This document shows, piece after piece, positions 10,237-21,690 of a stretch of 64,000 bases of DNA. A program made the position numbers and the translations under genes. Numbering within the stretch: position 1 is the first letter of the stretch; each line of letters starts with the position of its first letter. The notes under the pieces are model-generated. The model saw nothing but the letters and a program-made list of their open reading frames with translations, was not told where the DNA came from and did not search any database. Source of the stretch: Hydractinia symbiolongicarpus (lineage: Eukaryota; Cnidaria; Hydrozoa; Anthoathecata; Hydractiniidae); assembly GCF_029227915.1 (NCBI RefSeq), contig NC_079887.1, positions 186,001-250,000 of the forward strand. The letters are read 5' to 3'.

Positions 10237-10929
10237 AACTTTCATTAAGGGTCTCATCAAAAATGAAAACATTTTTGAAAACTACAAGTCTTATGCGCTT
10301 TAGTGGTGAAATAATAATTTAAAAAATCGTTCTGGAAATGAGTTTACGCCCTGGGTACTTTCTTTGTATACTTTTGACTATACGGGCCAAGCCCGGGATT
10401 GACGGGAAATCGCTGGTTTTCGTTTGCCAGCGATTAAACTTCTTTTATTCAGCGTCTCATCAAAAATGAAAACATTTTTAAAAACTACAAGTCTTATGCG
10501 TTTTAGTGGTGAAAAAATAATTTAAAAAATCGTTCTGGAAATGAGTTTACTCCCTGGGTACTTTCTTTGTATACTTTTGACTATACGGGCCAAGTCCGGG
10601 ATTTACGGGAAATCGCAGGTTTTCGTTTGCCGGCGATTAAACTGCTTTTATTCAGCGTCTCATCAAAAATGAAAACATTCTTGAAAACTACAAGTCTTAT
10701 GCGCTTTAGTGGTGAAATAATAATTTAAAAAATCGTTCTGGAAATGAGTTTACTCCCTGGGTACTTTCTTTGTATACTTTTGACTATACGGGCCGAGTCC
10801 GGGATTTACGGGAAATCGCAGGTTTTCGTTTGCCGGCGATTAAACTGCTTTTATTCAGCGTCTCATCAAAAATGAAAACATTCTTGAAAACTACAAGTCT
10901 CATGCGCATTAGTGGTGAAATAATAATTT
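10237..10929 (+). repeat. Transition zone of F-like monomers
   Basis: Four monomers join the region 1 family to the nine-monomer block. The first is a chimera: its 5' half is class D (CTGGCCGAGTCCAGG) and from 10,237 its 3' half reads ACTTTCATTAAGGGTCTC, as in K. Then come an AAGCCCGGGATTGACGGG unit and two F-like units with CATTCTTG. No non-satellite sequence is present. Confidence 0.85.
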
Positions 10930-12756
10930 AAAAAATCGTTTGGGAAATGAGTTTACTCCCTGGGTACTTTCTTTGTATACTTTTGACTATACGGGCCGAC
11001 TCCATGATTTACGGGAAATCGCAGGTTTTCGTTTGCCGGCGATTAAACTGCTTTTATTCAGCGTCTCATCAAAAATGAAAACATTCTTGAAAACTACAAG
11101 TCTCATGCGCATTAGTGGTGAAATAATAATTTAAAAAATCGTTTGGGAAATGAGTTTACTCCCTGGGTACTTTCTTTGTATACTTTTGACTATACGGGCC
11201 GACTCCATGATTTACGGGAAATCGCAAGTTTTCGTTTGCCGGCGATTAAACTTCTTTTATTCAGCGTCTCATCAAAAATGAAAACATTTTTAAAAACTAC
11301 AAGTCTCATGCGTTTTAGTGGTGAAAAAGTAATTTAAAAAATCGTTCGGGAAATGAGTTTACTCTCTGGGTACTTTCTTTGTATACTTTTGACTATACGG
11401 GCCAAGCCCGGGATTTACGGGAAATCGCGGGTTTTTGTTTGCCGGCGATTAAACTTCTTTTATTCAGCGTCTCATCAAAAATGAAAACATTTTTGAAAAC
11501 TACAAGTCTCATGAGTTTTAGTGGTGAAAAAATAATTTAAAAAATCGTTCGGGAAATGAGTTTACTCCCTGGGTACTTTCTTTGTATACTTTTGACTATA
11601 CGGGCCAAGCCGGGATTTACGGGAAATCGCGGGTTTTCGTTTGCCGGCGATTAAACTTCTTTTATTCAGCGTCTCATCAAAAATGAAAACATTTTTAAAA
11701 ACTACAAGTCTCATGGGCTTTAGTGGTGAAAAAATAATTTAAAAAATCGGTCTGGAAATGAGTTTACTCACAGGGTACTTTCTTTGTATACATTCGACTA
11801 TACGGGCCAAGCCCGGGATTTACGGGAAATCGCGGGGTTTTCGTTTTCCGGCGATTAAACCTCTTTCATTAAGCGTCTCATCAAATATGAAAACATTTTT
11901 CAAAACTACAAGTCTCATTCGTTTTAGTGATGAAAAAAAAATTTAAAAAATCGTTCGGGAAATGAGTTTACTCCATGGGTACTTTCTTTGTATGCATTCG
12001 ACTATACGGGCCAAGCCCCGGATTTACGGGAAAACGCGGGATTTCGTTTGCAGGCAATTAAACCTCTTTCATTAAGCGTCTCATCAAAAATGAAAACATT
12101 TTTGAAAACTACAAGTCTCATGCGTTTTAGTGGTGAAAAAATAATTTAAAAAATCGTTCGGGAAAGGAGTTTACACCCTGGGTACTTTCTTTGTATACTT
12201 TTGACTATACGGGCCGAGTCCGGGATTTACGGGAAATCGCAGGTTTTCGTTTGCCGGCGATTAAACCTCTTTTATTCAGCGTCTCATCAAAAATGAAAAC
12301 ATTTTTAAAAACTACAAGTCTTATGCGTTTTAGTGGTGAAAAAATAATTTAAAAAATCGTTTGGGAAATGAGTTTACTCCCTGGGTACTTTCTTTGTATA
12401 CTTTTGACTATACGGGCCAAGTCCAGGATTTACGGGAAATCGCAGGTTTTCGTTTGCCGGCAATTAAACTTCTTTTATTCAGCGTCTCTTCAAAAATGAA
12501 AACATTTTTAAAAACTACAAGTCTCATGCGTTTTAGTGGTGAAAATGTAATTTAAAAAATCGTTCGGGAAATGAGTTTATTCCCTGGGTACTTTCTTTGT
12601 ATACATTCGACTATACGGGCCAAGCCCCGGATTTACGGGAAAACGCGGGATTTCGTTTGCCGGCGATTAAACCTCTTTCATTAGGCGTCTCATCAAAAAT
12701 GAAAACATTTTTAAAAACTACAAGTCTCATGCGTTTTAGTGGTGAAAAAATAATTT
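10930..12756 (+). repeat. Nine-monomer HOR (1,827 bp), copy 1
   Basis: It starts with two units carrying GACTCCATGATTTACGGG. A C-like unit, a J unit (about 11,560-11,760), a K-like unit with ATCGCGGGG, an A-like unit with TATGCATTCG, and F- and D-like units follow. The next 1.6 kb repeats the series without the J unit: the offset is 1,827 bp before that point and 1,625 bp after it, a difference of 202 bp, exactly one J monomer. Confidence 0.9.
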
Positions 12757-14384
12757 AAAAAATCGTTTGGGAAATGAGTTTACTCCCTGGGTACTTTCTT
12801 TGTATACTTTTGACTATACGGGCCGACTCCATGATTTACGGGAAATCGCAGGTTTTCGTTTGCCGGCGATTAAACTGCTTTTATTCAGCGTCTCATCAAA
12901 AATGAAAACATTCTTGAAAACTACAAGTCTCATGCGCATTAGTGGTGAAATAATAATTTAAAAAATCGTTTGGGAAATGAGTTTACTCCCTGGGTACTTT
13001 CTTTGTATACTTTTGACTATACGGGCCGACTCCATGATTTACGGGAAATCGCAGGTTTTCGTTTGCCGGCGATTAAACTTCTTTTATTCAGCGTCTCATC
13101 AAAAATGAAAACATTTTTAAAAACTACAAGTCTCATGCGTTTTAGTGGTGAAAAAGTAATTTAAAAAATCGTTCGGGAAATGAGTTTACTCTCTGGGTAC
13201 TTTCTTTGTATACTTTTGACTATACGGGCCAAGCCCGGGATTTACGGGAAATCGCGGGTTTTTGTTTGCCGGCGATTAAACTTCTTTTATTCAGCGTCTC
13301 ATCAAAAATGAAAACATTTTTAAAAACTACAAGTCTCATGGGCTTTAGTGGTGAAAAAATAATTTAAAAAATCGTTCTGGAAATGAGTTTACTCACAGGG
13401 TACTTTCTTTGTATACATTCGACTATACGGGCCAAGCCCGGGATTTACGGGAAATCGCGGGGTTTTCGTTTTCCGGCGATTAAACTTCTTTCATTAAGCG
13501 TCTCATCAAATATGAAAACATTTTTCAAAACTACAAGTCTCATTCGTTTTAGTGATGAAAAAAAAATTTAAAAAATCGTTCGGGAAATGAGTTTACTCCA
13601 TGGGTACTTTCTTTGTATGCATTCGACTATACGGGCCAAGCCCCGGATTTACGGGAAAACGCGGGATTTCGTTTGCAGGCAATTAAACCTCTTTCATTAA
13701 GCGTCTCATCAAAAATGAAAACATTTTTAAAAACTACAAGTCTCATGCGTTTTAGTGGTGAAAAAATAATTTAAAAAATCGTTCGGGAAAGGAGTTTACA
13801 CCCTGGGTACTTTCTTTGTATACTTTTGACTATACGGGCCGAGTCCGGGATTTACGGGAAATCGCAGGTTTTCGTTTGCCGGCGATTAAACCTCTTTTAT
13901 TCAGCGTCTCATCAAAAATGAAAACATTTTTAAAAACTACAAGTCTTATGCGTTTTAGTGGTGAAAAAATAATTTAAAAAATCGTTTGGGAAATGAGTTT
14001 ACTCCCTGGGTAATTTCTTTGTATACTTTTGACTATACGGGCCAAGTCCAGGATTTACGGGAAATCGCAGGTTTTCGTTTGCCGGCAATTAAACTTCTTT
14101 TATTCAGCGTCTCTTCAAAAATGAAAACATTTTTAAAAGCTACAAGTCTCATGCGTTTTAGTGGTGAAAATGTAATTTAAAAAATCGTTCGGGAAATGAG
14201 TTTATTCCCTGGGTACTTTCTTTGTATACATTCGACTATACGGGCCAAGCCCCGGATTTACGGGAAAACGCGGGATTTCGTTTGCCGGCGATTAAACCTC
14301 TTTCATTAGGCGTCTCATCAAAAATGAAAACATTTTTAAAAACTACAAGTCTCATGCGTTTTAGTGGTGAAAAAATAATTTAAA
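12757..14384 (+). repeat. Nine-monomer HOR, copy 2 with one monomer missing
   Basis: It repeats 10,930-12,756 with shared private variants: GACTCCATGATTT, GTCTCTTCAAAAATG (about 12,485 and 14,110), TATGCATTCG (about 11,993 and 13,617) and TTTATTCCCTGGG (about 12,577 and 14,202). It is eight monomers long because one 202 bp J unit is absent. Confidence 0.9.
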
Positions 14385-14970
14385 AAATCGTTCGGGAAAT
14401 GAGTTTACTCCCTGGGTACTTTCTTTGTATACATTCGACTATACGGGCCAAGCCCGGGATTTACGGGAAATCGCGGGTTTTCGTTTTCCGGCGATTAAAC
14501 CTCTTTCATTAAGCGTCTCATCAAAAATGAAAACATTTTTGAAAACTACAAGTCTCATGCGTTTTAGTGGTGAAAAAATAATTTAAAAAATCGTTCGGGA
14601 AATGAGTTTACTCCCTGGGTACTTTCTTTGTATACTTTTGACTATACGGGCCGAGTCCGGGATTTACGGGAAATCGCGGATTTTCGTTTGCCGGCGATTA
14701 AACTTCTTTTATTCAGCGTCCCATCAAATATGAAAGTATTTTTGAAAACTACAAGTCTCATGCGTTTAGTGGTGAAAAAATAATTTAAAAAATCGTTCGG
14801 GAAATGAGTTTACTCCCTGGGTACTTTCTTTGTATACTTTTGACTATACGGGCCGAGTCCGGGATTTACGGGAAATCGCGGATTTTCGTTTGCCGGCGAT
14901 TAAACTGCTTTTATTTAGCGTCTCATCAAAAATGAAAACATTTTTAAAAACTACAAGTCTCATGCGTTTT
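14385..14970 (+). repeat. K-like, B-like and F-like monomers
   Basis: Three monomers: an ATTCGAC unit with TTTTCCGG, a B-like unit with CGTCCCATCAAATATG, and a GAGTCCGGG unit with CTGCTTTTATTTAGCG. They link the nine-monomer block to the five-monomer duplication and contain nothing but satellite. Confidence 0.85.
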
Positions 14971-15984
14971 AGTGGTGAAAAAGTAATTTAAAAAATTGTT
15001 CGGGAAATGAGTTTACTCCCTGGGTACTTTCTTTGTATACATTCGACTATACGGGCCAAGCCCCGGATTCACGGGAAAACGCGGGATTTCGTTTGCCGGC
15101 GATTAAACCTCTTTTAATAAGCGTCTCATCAAAAATGAAAACATTTTTGAAAACTACAAGTCTCATGCGTTTTAGTGGTGAAAAAATAATTTAAAAAATC
15201 GTTCGGGAAATGAGTTTACTCCCTGGGTACTTTCTTTGTATACTTTTGACTATACGGGCCGAGTCCGGGATTTACGGGAAATCGCAGATTTTCGTTTGCC
15301 GGCGATTAAACTTCTTTTATTCAGCGTCCCATCAAATATGAAAGTATTTTTGAAAACTACAAGTCTCATGCGTTTAGTGGTAAAAAAATAATATAAAAAA
15401 TCGTTCGGGAAATGAGTTTACTTCCTGGGTACTTTCTTTGTATACTTTTGACTATACGGGCCAAGCCCGGGATTTACGGGAACTTGCGGGTTTTCGTTTG
15501 CCGGCGATTAAACTTCTTTTATTCAGCGTCTCATCAAAAATGAAAACATTTTTAAAAACTACAAGTCTTATGCGTTCTAGTAGTGAAAAAATAATTTAAA
15601 AAATCGTTCTGGAAATGAGTTTACTCACAGGGTACTTACTTTGTATACATTCGACTATACGTGCCAAGCCCGGGATTTACGGGAAATCGCGGGTTTTCGT
15701 TTGCCGGCGATTAAACTTCTTTTATTCAGCGTCTCATCAAAAATGAAAACATTTTTAAAAACTACAAGTCTCATGGGCTTTAGTGGTGAAAAACTAATTT
15801 AAAAAATCGTTCTGGAAATGAGTTTACTCACAGGGTACTTTCTTTGTATACTTTTGACTATGCGGGCCGAGTACGGGGTTTACGGGAAATGGCGGGTTTT
15901 CGTTTGCCGGCGATTAAACTTCTTTTATTCAGCGTCTCATCAAAAATGAAAACATTTTTAAAAACTACAAGTCTCATGCGTTTT
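14971..15984 (+). repeat. Five-monomer duplication (1,014 bp), copy 1
   Basis: Five units, marked by AAAAATTGTTCGGG at 14,991, GCCCCGGATTCACGGG, a B-like unit, GCGTTCTAGTAGTG (about 15,572) and TATACGTGCCAAGCC (about 15,656). The same ordered markers recur 1,014 bp downstream (AAAAATTGTTCGGG at 16,005). The last unit reads ACTATGCGGG with GGGGTTTACGGG. Confidence 0.88.
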
Positions 15985-16800
15985 AGTGGTGAAAAAGTAA
16001 TTTAAAAAATTGTTCGGGAAATGAGTTTACTCCCTGGGTACTTTCTTTGTATACATTCGACTATACGGGCCAAGCCCTGGATTCACGGAAAAACGCGGGA
16101 TTTCGTTTGCCGGCGATTAAACCTCTTTCATTAAGCGTCTCATCAAAAATGAAAACATTTTTGAAAACTACAAGTCTCATGCGTTTTAGTGGTGAAAAAA
16201 TAATTTAAAAAATCGTTCGGGAAATGAGTTTACTCCCTGGGTACTTTCTTTGTATACTTTTGACTATACGGGCCGAGTCCGGGATTTACGGGAAATCGCG
16301 GATTTTCGTTTGCCGGCGATTAAACTTCTTTTATTCAGCGTCCCATCAAATATGAAAGTATTTTTGAAAACTACAAGTCTCATGCGTTTAGTGGTAAAAA
16401 AATAATATAAAAAATCGTTCGGGAAATGAGTTTACTTCCTGGGTACTTTCTTTGTATACTTTTGACTATACGGGCCAAGCCCGGGATTTACGGGAAATTG
16501 CGGGTTTTCGTTTGCCGGCGATTAAACTTCTTTTATTCAGCGTCTCATCAAAAATGAAAACATTTTTAAAAACTACAAGTCTTATGCGTTCTAGTAGTGA
16601 AAAAATAATTTAAAAAATCGTTCTGGAAATGAGTTTACTCACAGGGTACTTTCTTTGTATACATTCGACTATACGTGCCAAGCCCGGGATTTACGGGAAA
16701 TCGCGGGTTTTCGTTTGCCGGCGATTAAACTTCTTTTATTCAGCGTCTCATCAAAAATAAAAACATTTTTGAAAACTACAAGTCTCATGCGTTTTAGTGG
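15985..16800 (+). repeat. Five-monomer duplication, copy 2 (partial)
   Basis: It repeats about the first four units of 14,971-15,984 with the same private marks, then diverges inside the unit with TATACGTGCC. The 3' half of that unit differs (ATAAAAACATTTTTG and GAAATAATAAT), so the copy ends in a hybrid monomer. Confidence 0.85.
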
Positions 16801-18030
16801 TGAAATAATAATTTAAAAAATCGTTTGGGAAATGAGTTTACTCCCTGGGTACTTTCTTTGTATACTTTTGACTATACGGGCCAAGTCCAGGATTTACGGG
16901 AAATCGCAGGTTTTCGTTTGCCGGCGATTAAACTTCTTTTATTCAGCGTCTTTTCAAAAATGAAAACATTTTTAAAAACTACAAGTCTCATGCGTTTTAG
17001 TGGTAAAAAAATAATATAAAAAATCGTTCGGGAAATGAGTTTACTCCCTGGGTACTTTCTTTGTATACTTTTGACTATACGGGCCAAGCCTCGGATTTAC
17101 GGGAAAACGCGGGATTTCGTTTGCCGGCGATTAAACCTCTTTCATTAAGCGTCTCATCAAAAATGAAAACATTTTTGAAAACTACAAGTCTCATGCGTTT
17201 TAGTGGTGAAAAAATATTATAAAAAATCGTTCGGGAAATGAGTTTACTCCCTGGGTACTTTCTTTGTATACTTTTGACTATACGGGCCGAGTCCGGGATT
17301 TACGGGAAATCGCGGATTTTCGTTTGCCGGCGATTAAACTTCTTTTATTCAGCGTCCCATCAAATAAGAAAGTATTTTTGAAAACTACAAGTCTCATGCG
17401 TTTTGTGGTAAAAAAATAATATAAAAAATCGTTCGGGAAATGAGTTTACTCCCTGGGTACTTTCTTTGTATACTTTTGACTATACGGGCCAAGCCCCGGA
17501 TTTACGGGAAAACGCGGGATTTCGTTTGCCGGCGATTAAACCTCTTTCATTAAGAGTCTCATCAAAAATGAAAACATTTTTGAAAACTACAAGTCTCATG
17601 CGTTTTAGTGGTGAAAAAATAATTTAAAAAATCGTTCGGGAAATGAGTTTACTCCCTGGGTACTTTCTTTGTATACTTTTGACTATACGGGCCGAGTCCG
17701 GGATTTACGGGAAATCGCGGATTTTCGTTTGCCGGCGATTAAACTTCTTTTATTCAGCGTCCCATCAAATATGAAAGTATTTTTGAAAACTACAAGTCTC
17801 ATGCGTTTAGTGGTAAAAAAATAATATAAAAAATCGTTCGGGAAATGAGTTTACTCCCTGGGTACTTTCTTTGTATACTTTTGACTATACGGGCCAAGCC
17901 CGGGATTTACGGGAAATCGCGGGTTTTCGTTTGCCGGCGATTAAACTTCTTTTATTCAGCGTCTCATCAAAAATGAAAACATTTTTAAAAACTACAAGTC
18001 TTATGCGTTTTAGTGGTGAAAAAATAATTT
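16801..18030 (+). repeat. A-like/B-like dimer repeats
   Basis: One D-like unit (GTCCAGG, GTCTTTTCAAAAATG) is followed by alternating A-like (CAAGCCTCGG or CAAGCCCCGG) and B-like (CCCATCAAATA, AATAATATAAAA) units with a two-monomer period of about 405 bp: CAAGCCTCGG at 17,085 and CAAGCCCCGG at 17,490. A C-like unit ends the stretch. The A-like units here are of the TTTTGAC type although A is normally ATTCGAC, so their 5' ends were exchanged. Confidence 0.85.
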
Positions 18031-21000
18031 TTAAAATCGTTCTGGAAATGAGTTTACTCACAGGGTACTTTCTTTGTATACATTCGACTATACGTGCCAA
18101 GCCCGGGATTTACGGGAAATCGCGGGTTTTCGTTTGCCGGCGATGAAACTTCTTTTATTCAGCGTCTCATCAAAAATGAAAACATTTTTAAAAACTACAA
18201 GTCTCATGGGCTTTAGTGGTGAAAAAATAATTTAAAAAATCGTTCTGGAAATGAGTTTACTCCCTGGGTACTTTCTTTGTATACTTTTGACTATGCGGGC
18301 CGAGTCCGGGGTTTACGGAAATGGCGGGTTTTCGTTTGCCGGCGATTAAGCTTCTTTTATTCAGCGTCTCATCAAAAATAAAAACATTTTTGAAAACTAC
18401 AAGTCTCAAGCGTTTTAGTGGTGAAAAGATAATTTAAAAAATCGTTTTGGAAATGAGTTTACTCACAGGGTACTTTCTTTGTATACATTCGACTATACGG
18501 GCCAAGCCCGGGATTTACGGGAAATCGCGGGTTTTCGTTTGCCGGCGATTAAACCACTTTCATTAGGCGTCTCATCAAAAATGAAAACATTTCTGAAAAC
18601 TACAAGTCTCATGCATTTTAGTGGTGAAAAAATAATTTAAAAATTCGTTCGGGAAATGAGTTTACTCCCCGGGTACTTTCTTTGTATACTTTTGACTATA
18701 CGGGCCGAGTCCGGGATTTACGGGAAATCGCAGGTTTTCGTTTGCCGGCGATTAAACTTCTTTTATTCAGCGTCTCATCAAAAATGAAAACATTTTTGAA
18801 AACTACAAGTCTCATGCGTTCTAGTGGTGAAAAAATAATTTAAAAAATCGTTCGGGAAATGAGTTTACACCCTGGGTACTTTCTTTGTATACTTTTGACT
18901 ATACGGGCCAAGCCGGGATTTACGGGAAATCGCGGGTTTTCGTTTGCCGGCGATTAAACCACTTTCATTAAGCGTCTCATCAAAAATGAAAACATTTCTG
19001 AAAACTACAAGTCTGATGCATTTTAGTGGTGAAAAAATAATTTAAAAATTCGTTCGGGAAATGAGTTTACTCACTGGGTACTTTCCTTGTATACTTTTGA
19101 CTATACGGGCCGAGTCCGGGATTTACGGAAATCGCGGGTTTTCGTTTGCCGGCGATTAAACTTCTCTTATTCTGCGTCTCATCAAAAATGAAAACATTTT
19201 TAAAAACTACAAGTTTCATGGGCTTTAGTGGTGAAATAATAATTTAAATAATCGTTTGGGAAATGAGTTTACTCCCTGGGTACTTTCTTTGTATACATTC
19301 GACTATACGGGCCAAGCCCGGGATTTACGGGAAATCGCGGGTTTTCGTTTGCCGGCGATTAAACCACTTTCATTAAGCGTCTCATCAAAAATGAAAACAT
19401 TTCTGAAAACTACAAGTCTCATGCATTTTAGTGGTGAAAAAATAATTTAAAAATTCGTTCGGGAAATGAGTTTACTCCCCGGGTACTTTCTTTGTATACA
19501 TTCGACTATACGGGCCAAGCCCGGGATTTACGGGAAATCGCGGGTTTTCGTTTGCCGGCGATTAAACTTCTTTTATTCAGCGTCTCATCAAAAATGAAAA
19601 CATTTTTGAAAACTACAAGTCTCATGCATTTTAGTGGTGAAAAAATAAATTAAAAATTCGTTCGGGAAATGAGTTTACTCACTGGGTACTTTCCTTGTAT
19701 ACTTTTGACTATACGGGCCGAGTCCGGGATTTACGGGAAATCGCGGGTTTTCGTTTGCCGGCGATTAAACTTCTCTTATTCTGCGTCTCATCAAAAATGA
19801 AAACATTTTTAAAAACTACAAGTTTCATGGGCTTTAGTGGTGAAATAATAATTTAAATAATCGTTTGGGAAATGAGTTTACTCCCTGGGTACTTTCTTTG
19901 TATACATTCGACTATACGGGACAAGCCCGGGATTTACGGGAATTCGCGGGTTTTCGTTTGCCGGCGATTAAACCACTTTCATTAAGCGTCTCATCAAAAA
20001 TGAAAACATTTCTGAAAACTACAAGTCTCATGCATTTTAGTGGTGAAAAAATAATTTAAAAATTCGTACGGGAAATGAGTTTACTCCCCGGGTACTTTCT
20101 TTGTATACTTTTGACTATACGGGCCGAATCCGGGATTTACGGGAAATCGCAGGTTTTCGTTTGCCGGCGATTAAACTTCTTTTATTCAGCGTCTCATCAA
20201 AAATGAAAACATTTTTGAAAACTACAAGTCTCATGCGTTTTAGTGGTGAAAAAATAATTTAAATAATCGTTTGGGAAATGAGTTTACTCCCTGACTACTT
20301 TCTTTGTATCCTTTTGACTATACGGGCCGAGTCCGGGATTTACGGGAAATCGCAGGTTTTCGTTTGCCGGCGATTAAACTTCTTTTATTCAGCGTCTCAT
20401 CAAAAATGAAAACATTTTTGAAAACTACAAGTCTCATGCGTTTTAGTGGTGAAAAAATAATTTAAAAAATCGTTCGGGAAATGAGTTTACACCCTGGGTA
20501 CTTTCTTTGTATACTTTTGACTATACGGGCCGAGTCCGGGATTTACGGAAAATCGCAGGTTTTCGTTTGCCGGCTATTAAACTTCTTTTATTCAGCGTCT
20601 CATCAAAAATGAAAACATTTTTGAAAACTACAAGTCTCATGCGTTTTAGTGGTGAAAAAATAATTTAAAAAATCGTTAGAGAAATGAGTTTACACCCTGG
20701 GTACTTTCTTTGTATACTTTTGACTATACGGGCCGAGTCCGGGATTTACGGAAAATCGCAGGTTTTCGTTTGCCGGCTATTAAACTTCTTTTATTCAGCG
20801 TCTCATCAAAAATGAAAACATTTTTGAAAACTACAAGTCTCATGCGTTTTAGTGGTGAAAAAATAATTTAAAAATTCGTTAGGGAAATGAGTTTACTCAC
20901 TGGGTACTTTCCTTGTATACTTTTAACTATACGGGCCGAGACCGGGATTTACGGGAAATCGTTGGTTTTCGTTTGCCGGCGATTAAACTTCTTTTATTCA

Positions 21001-21690
21001 GCGTCTCATCAAAAATGAAAACATTTTTAAAAACTACAAGTCTCATAGGCTTTAGTGGTAAAATATAAATTTAAAAAATCGTTTGGGAAATGAGTTTCCT
21101 CCCTGGGTACTTTGTTTGTATACTTTTGACTATACGGGCCGAGTCCGGGATTTACGGGAAATCGCAGGTTTTCGTTTGCCGGCGATTAAACTTCTTTTAT
21201 TCAGCGTCTCATCAAAAATGAAAACACTTTTGAAAACTACAAGTCTCATGCGTTTTAGTGGTGAAAAAATGAATTAAAAAATCGTTCGGGAAATGAGTTT
21301 ACTTCCTGGGTACTTTCTTTATATACTTTTGACTTTACAGGCCGAGTACGGGATTTACGGGACATCGCGGGTTTTCGTTTGCCGGCGATTAAACCTCTTT
21401 CATTAAGCGTCTCATCAAAAATGAAAACATTTTTAAAAACTACAAGTCTCATGGGCTTTAGTGGTGAAATAATAATTTAAAAAATCGTTCGGGAAATGAG
21501 TTTACACCCCGGGTACTTTCTTTGTATACTTTTGACTATACGGGCCGAGTCCGGGATTTACGGGAAATCGCAGGTTTTCGTTTGCCGGCGATTAAACTTC
21601 TTTTATTCAGCGTCTTATCAAAAATGAAAACATTTTTGAAAACTACAAGTCTCATGCGTTTTAGTGGTGAAAAAATAATTTAAAAATTCG
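18031..21690 (+). repeat. 18-monomer HOR (~3.65 kb), copy 1
   Basis: It begins at CTGGAAATGAGTTTACTCACAGGG with TATACGTGCC, and the next copy begins with the same series at about 21,691. The offset is 3,651 bp at the start and 3,653 bp later, because this copy lacks one G near 18,318 and another near 19,127. Distinctive shared marks are GATTAAGCTTC, CAAGCGTTTTAG, AGTTTCATGGGC, CTCTTATTCTGCG, CCTGACTAC and TTTCCTCCCTGGG. It contains a nested 609 bp trimer. By eye only a few tens of differences separate the copies. Confidence 0.94.
19045..20265 (+). repeat. Nested three-monomer repeat (609 bp) in the 18-monomer HOR
   Basis: A trimer of a unit with TCACTGGGTACTTTCC and CTCTTATTCTGCG, a unit of ATTCGAC type with CATTTCTG, and a unit with CTCCCCGGG is repeated once at an offset of about 609 bp (for example equivalent positions 19,256 and 19,865). 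The same nested pair is in copy 2 (22,909 and 23,518), so the trimer duplication came before the 18-monomer duplication. Confidence 0.88.
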
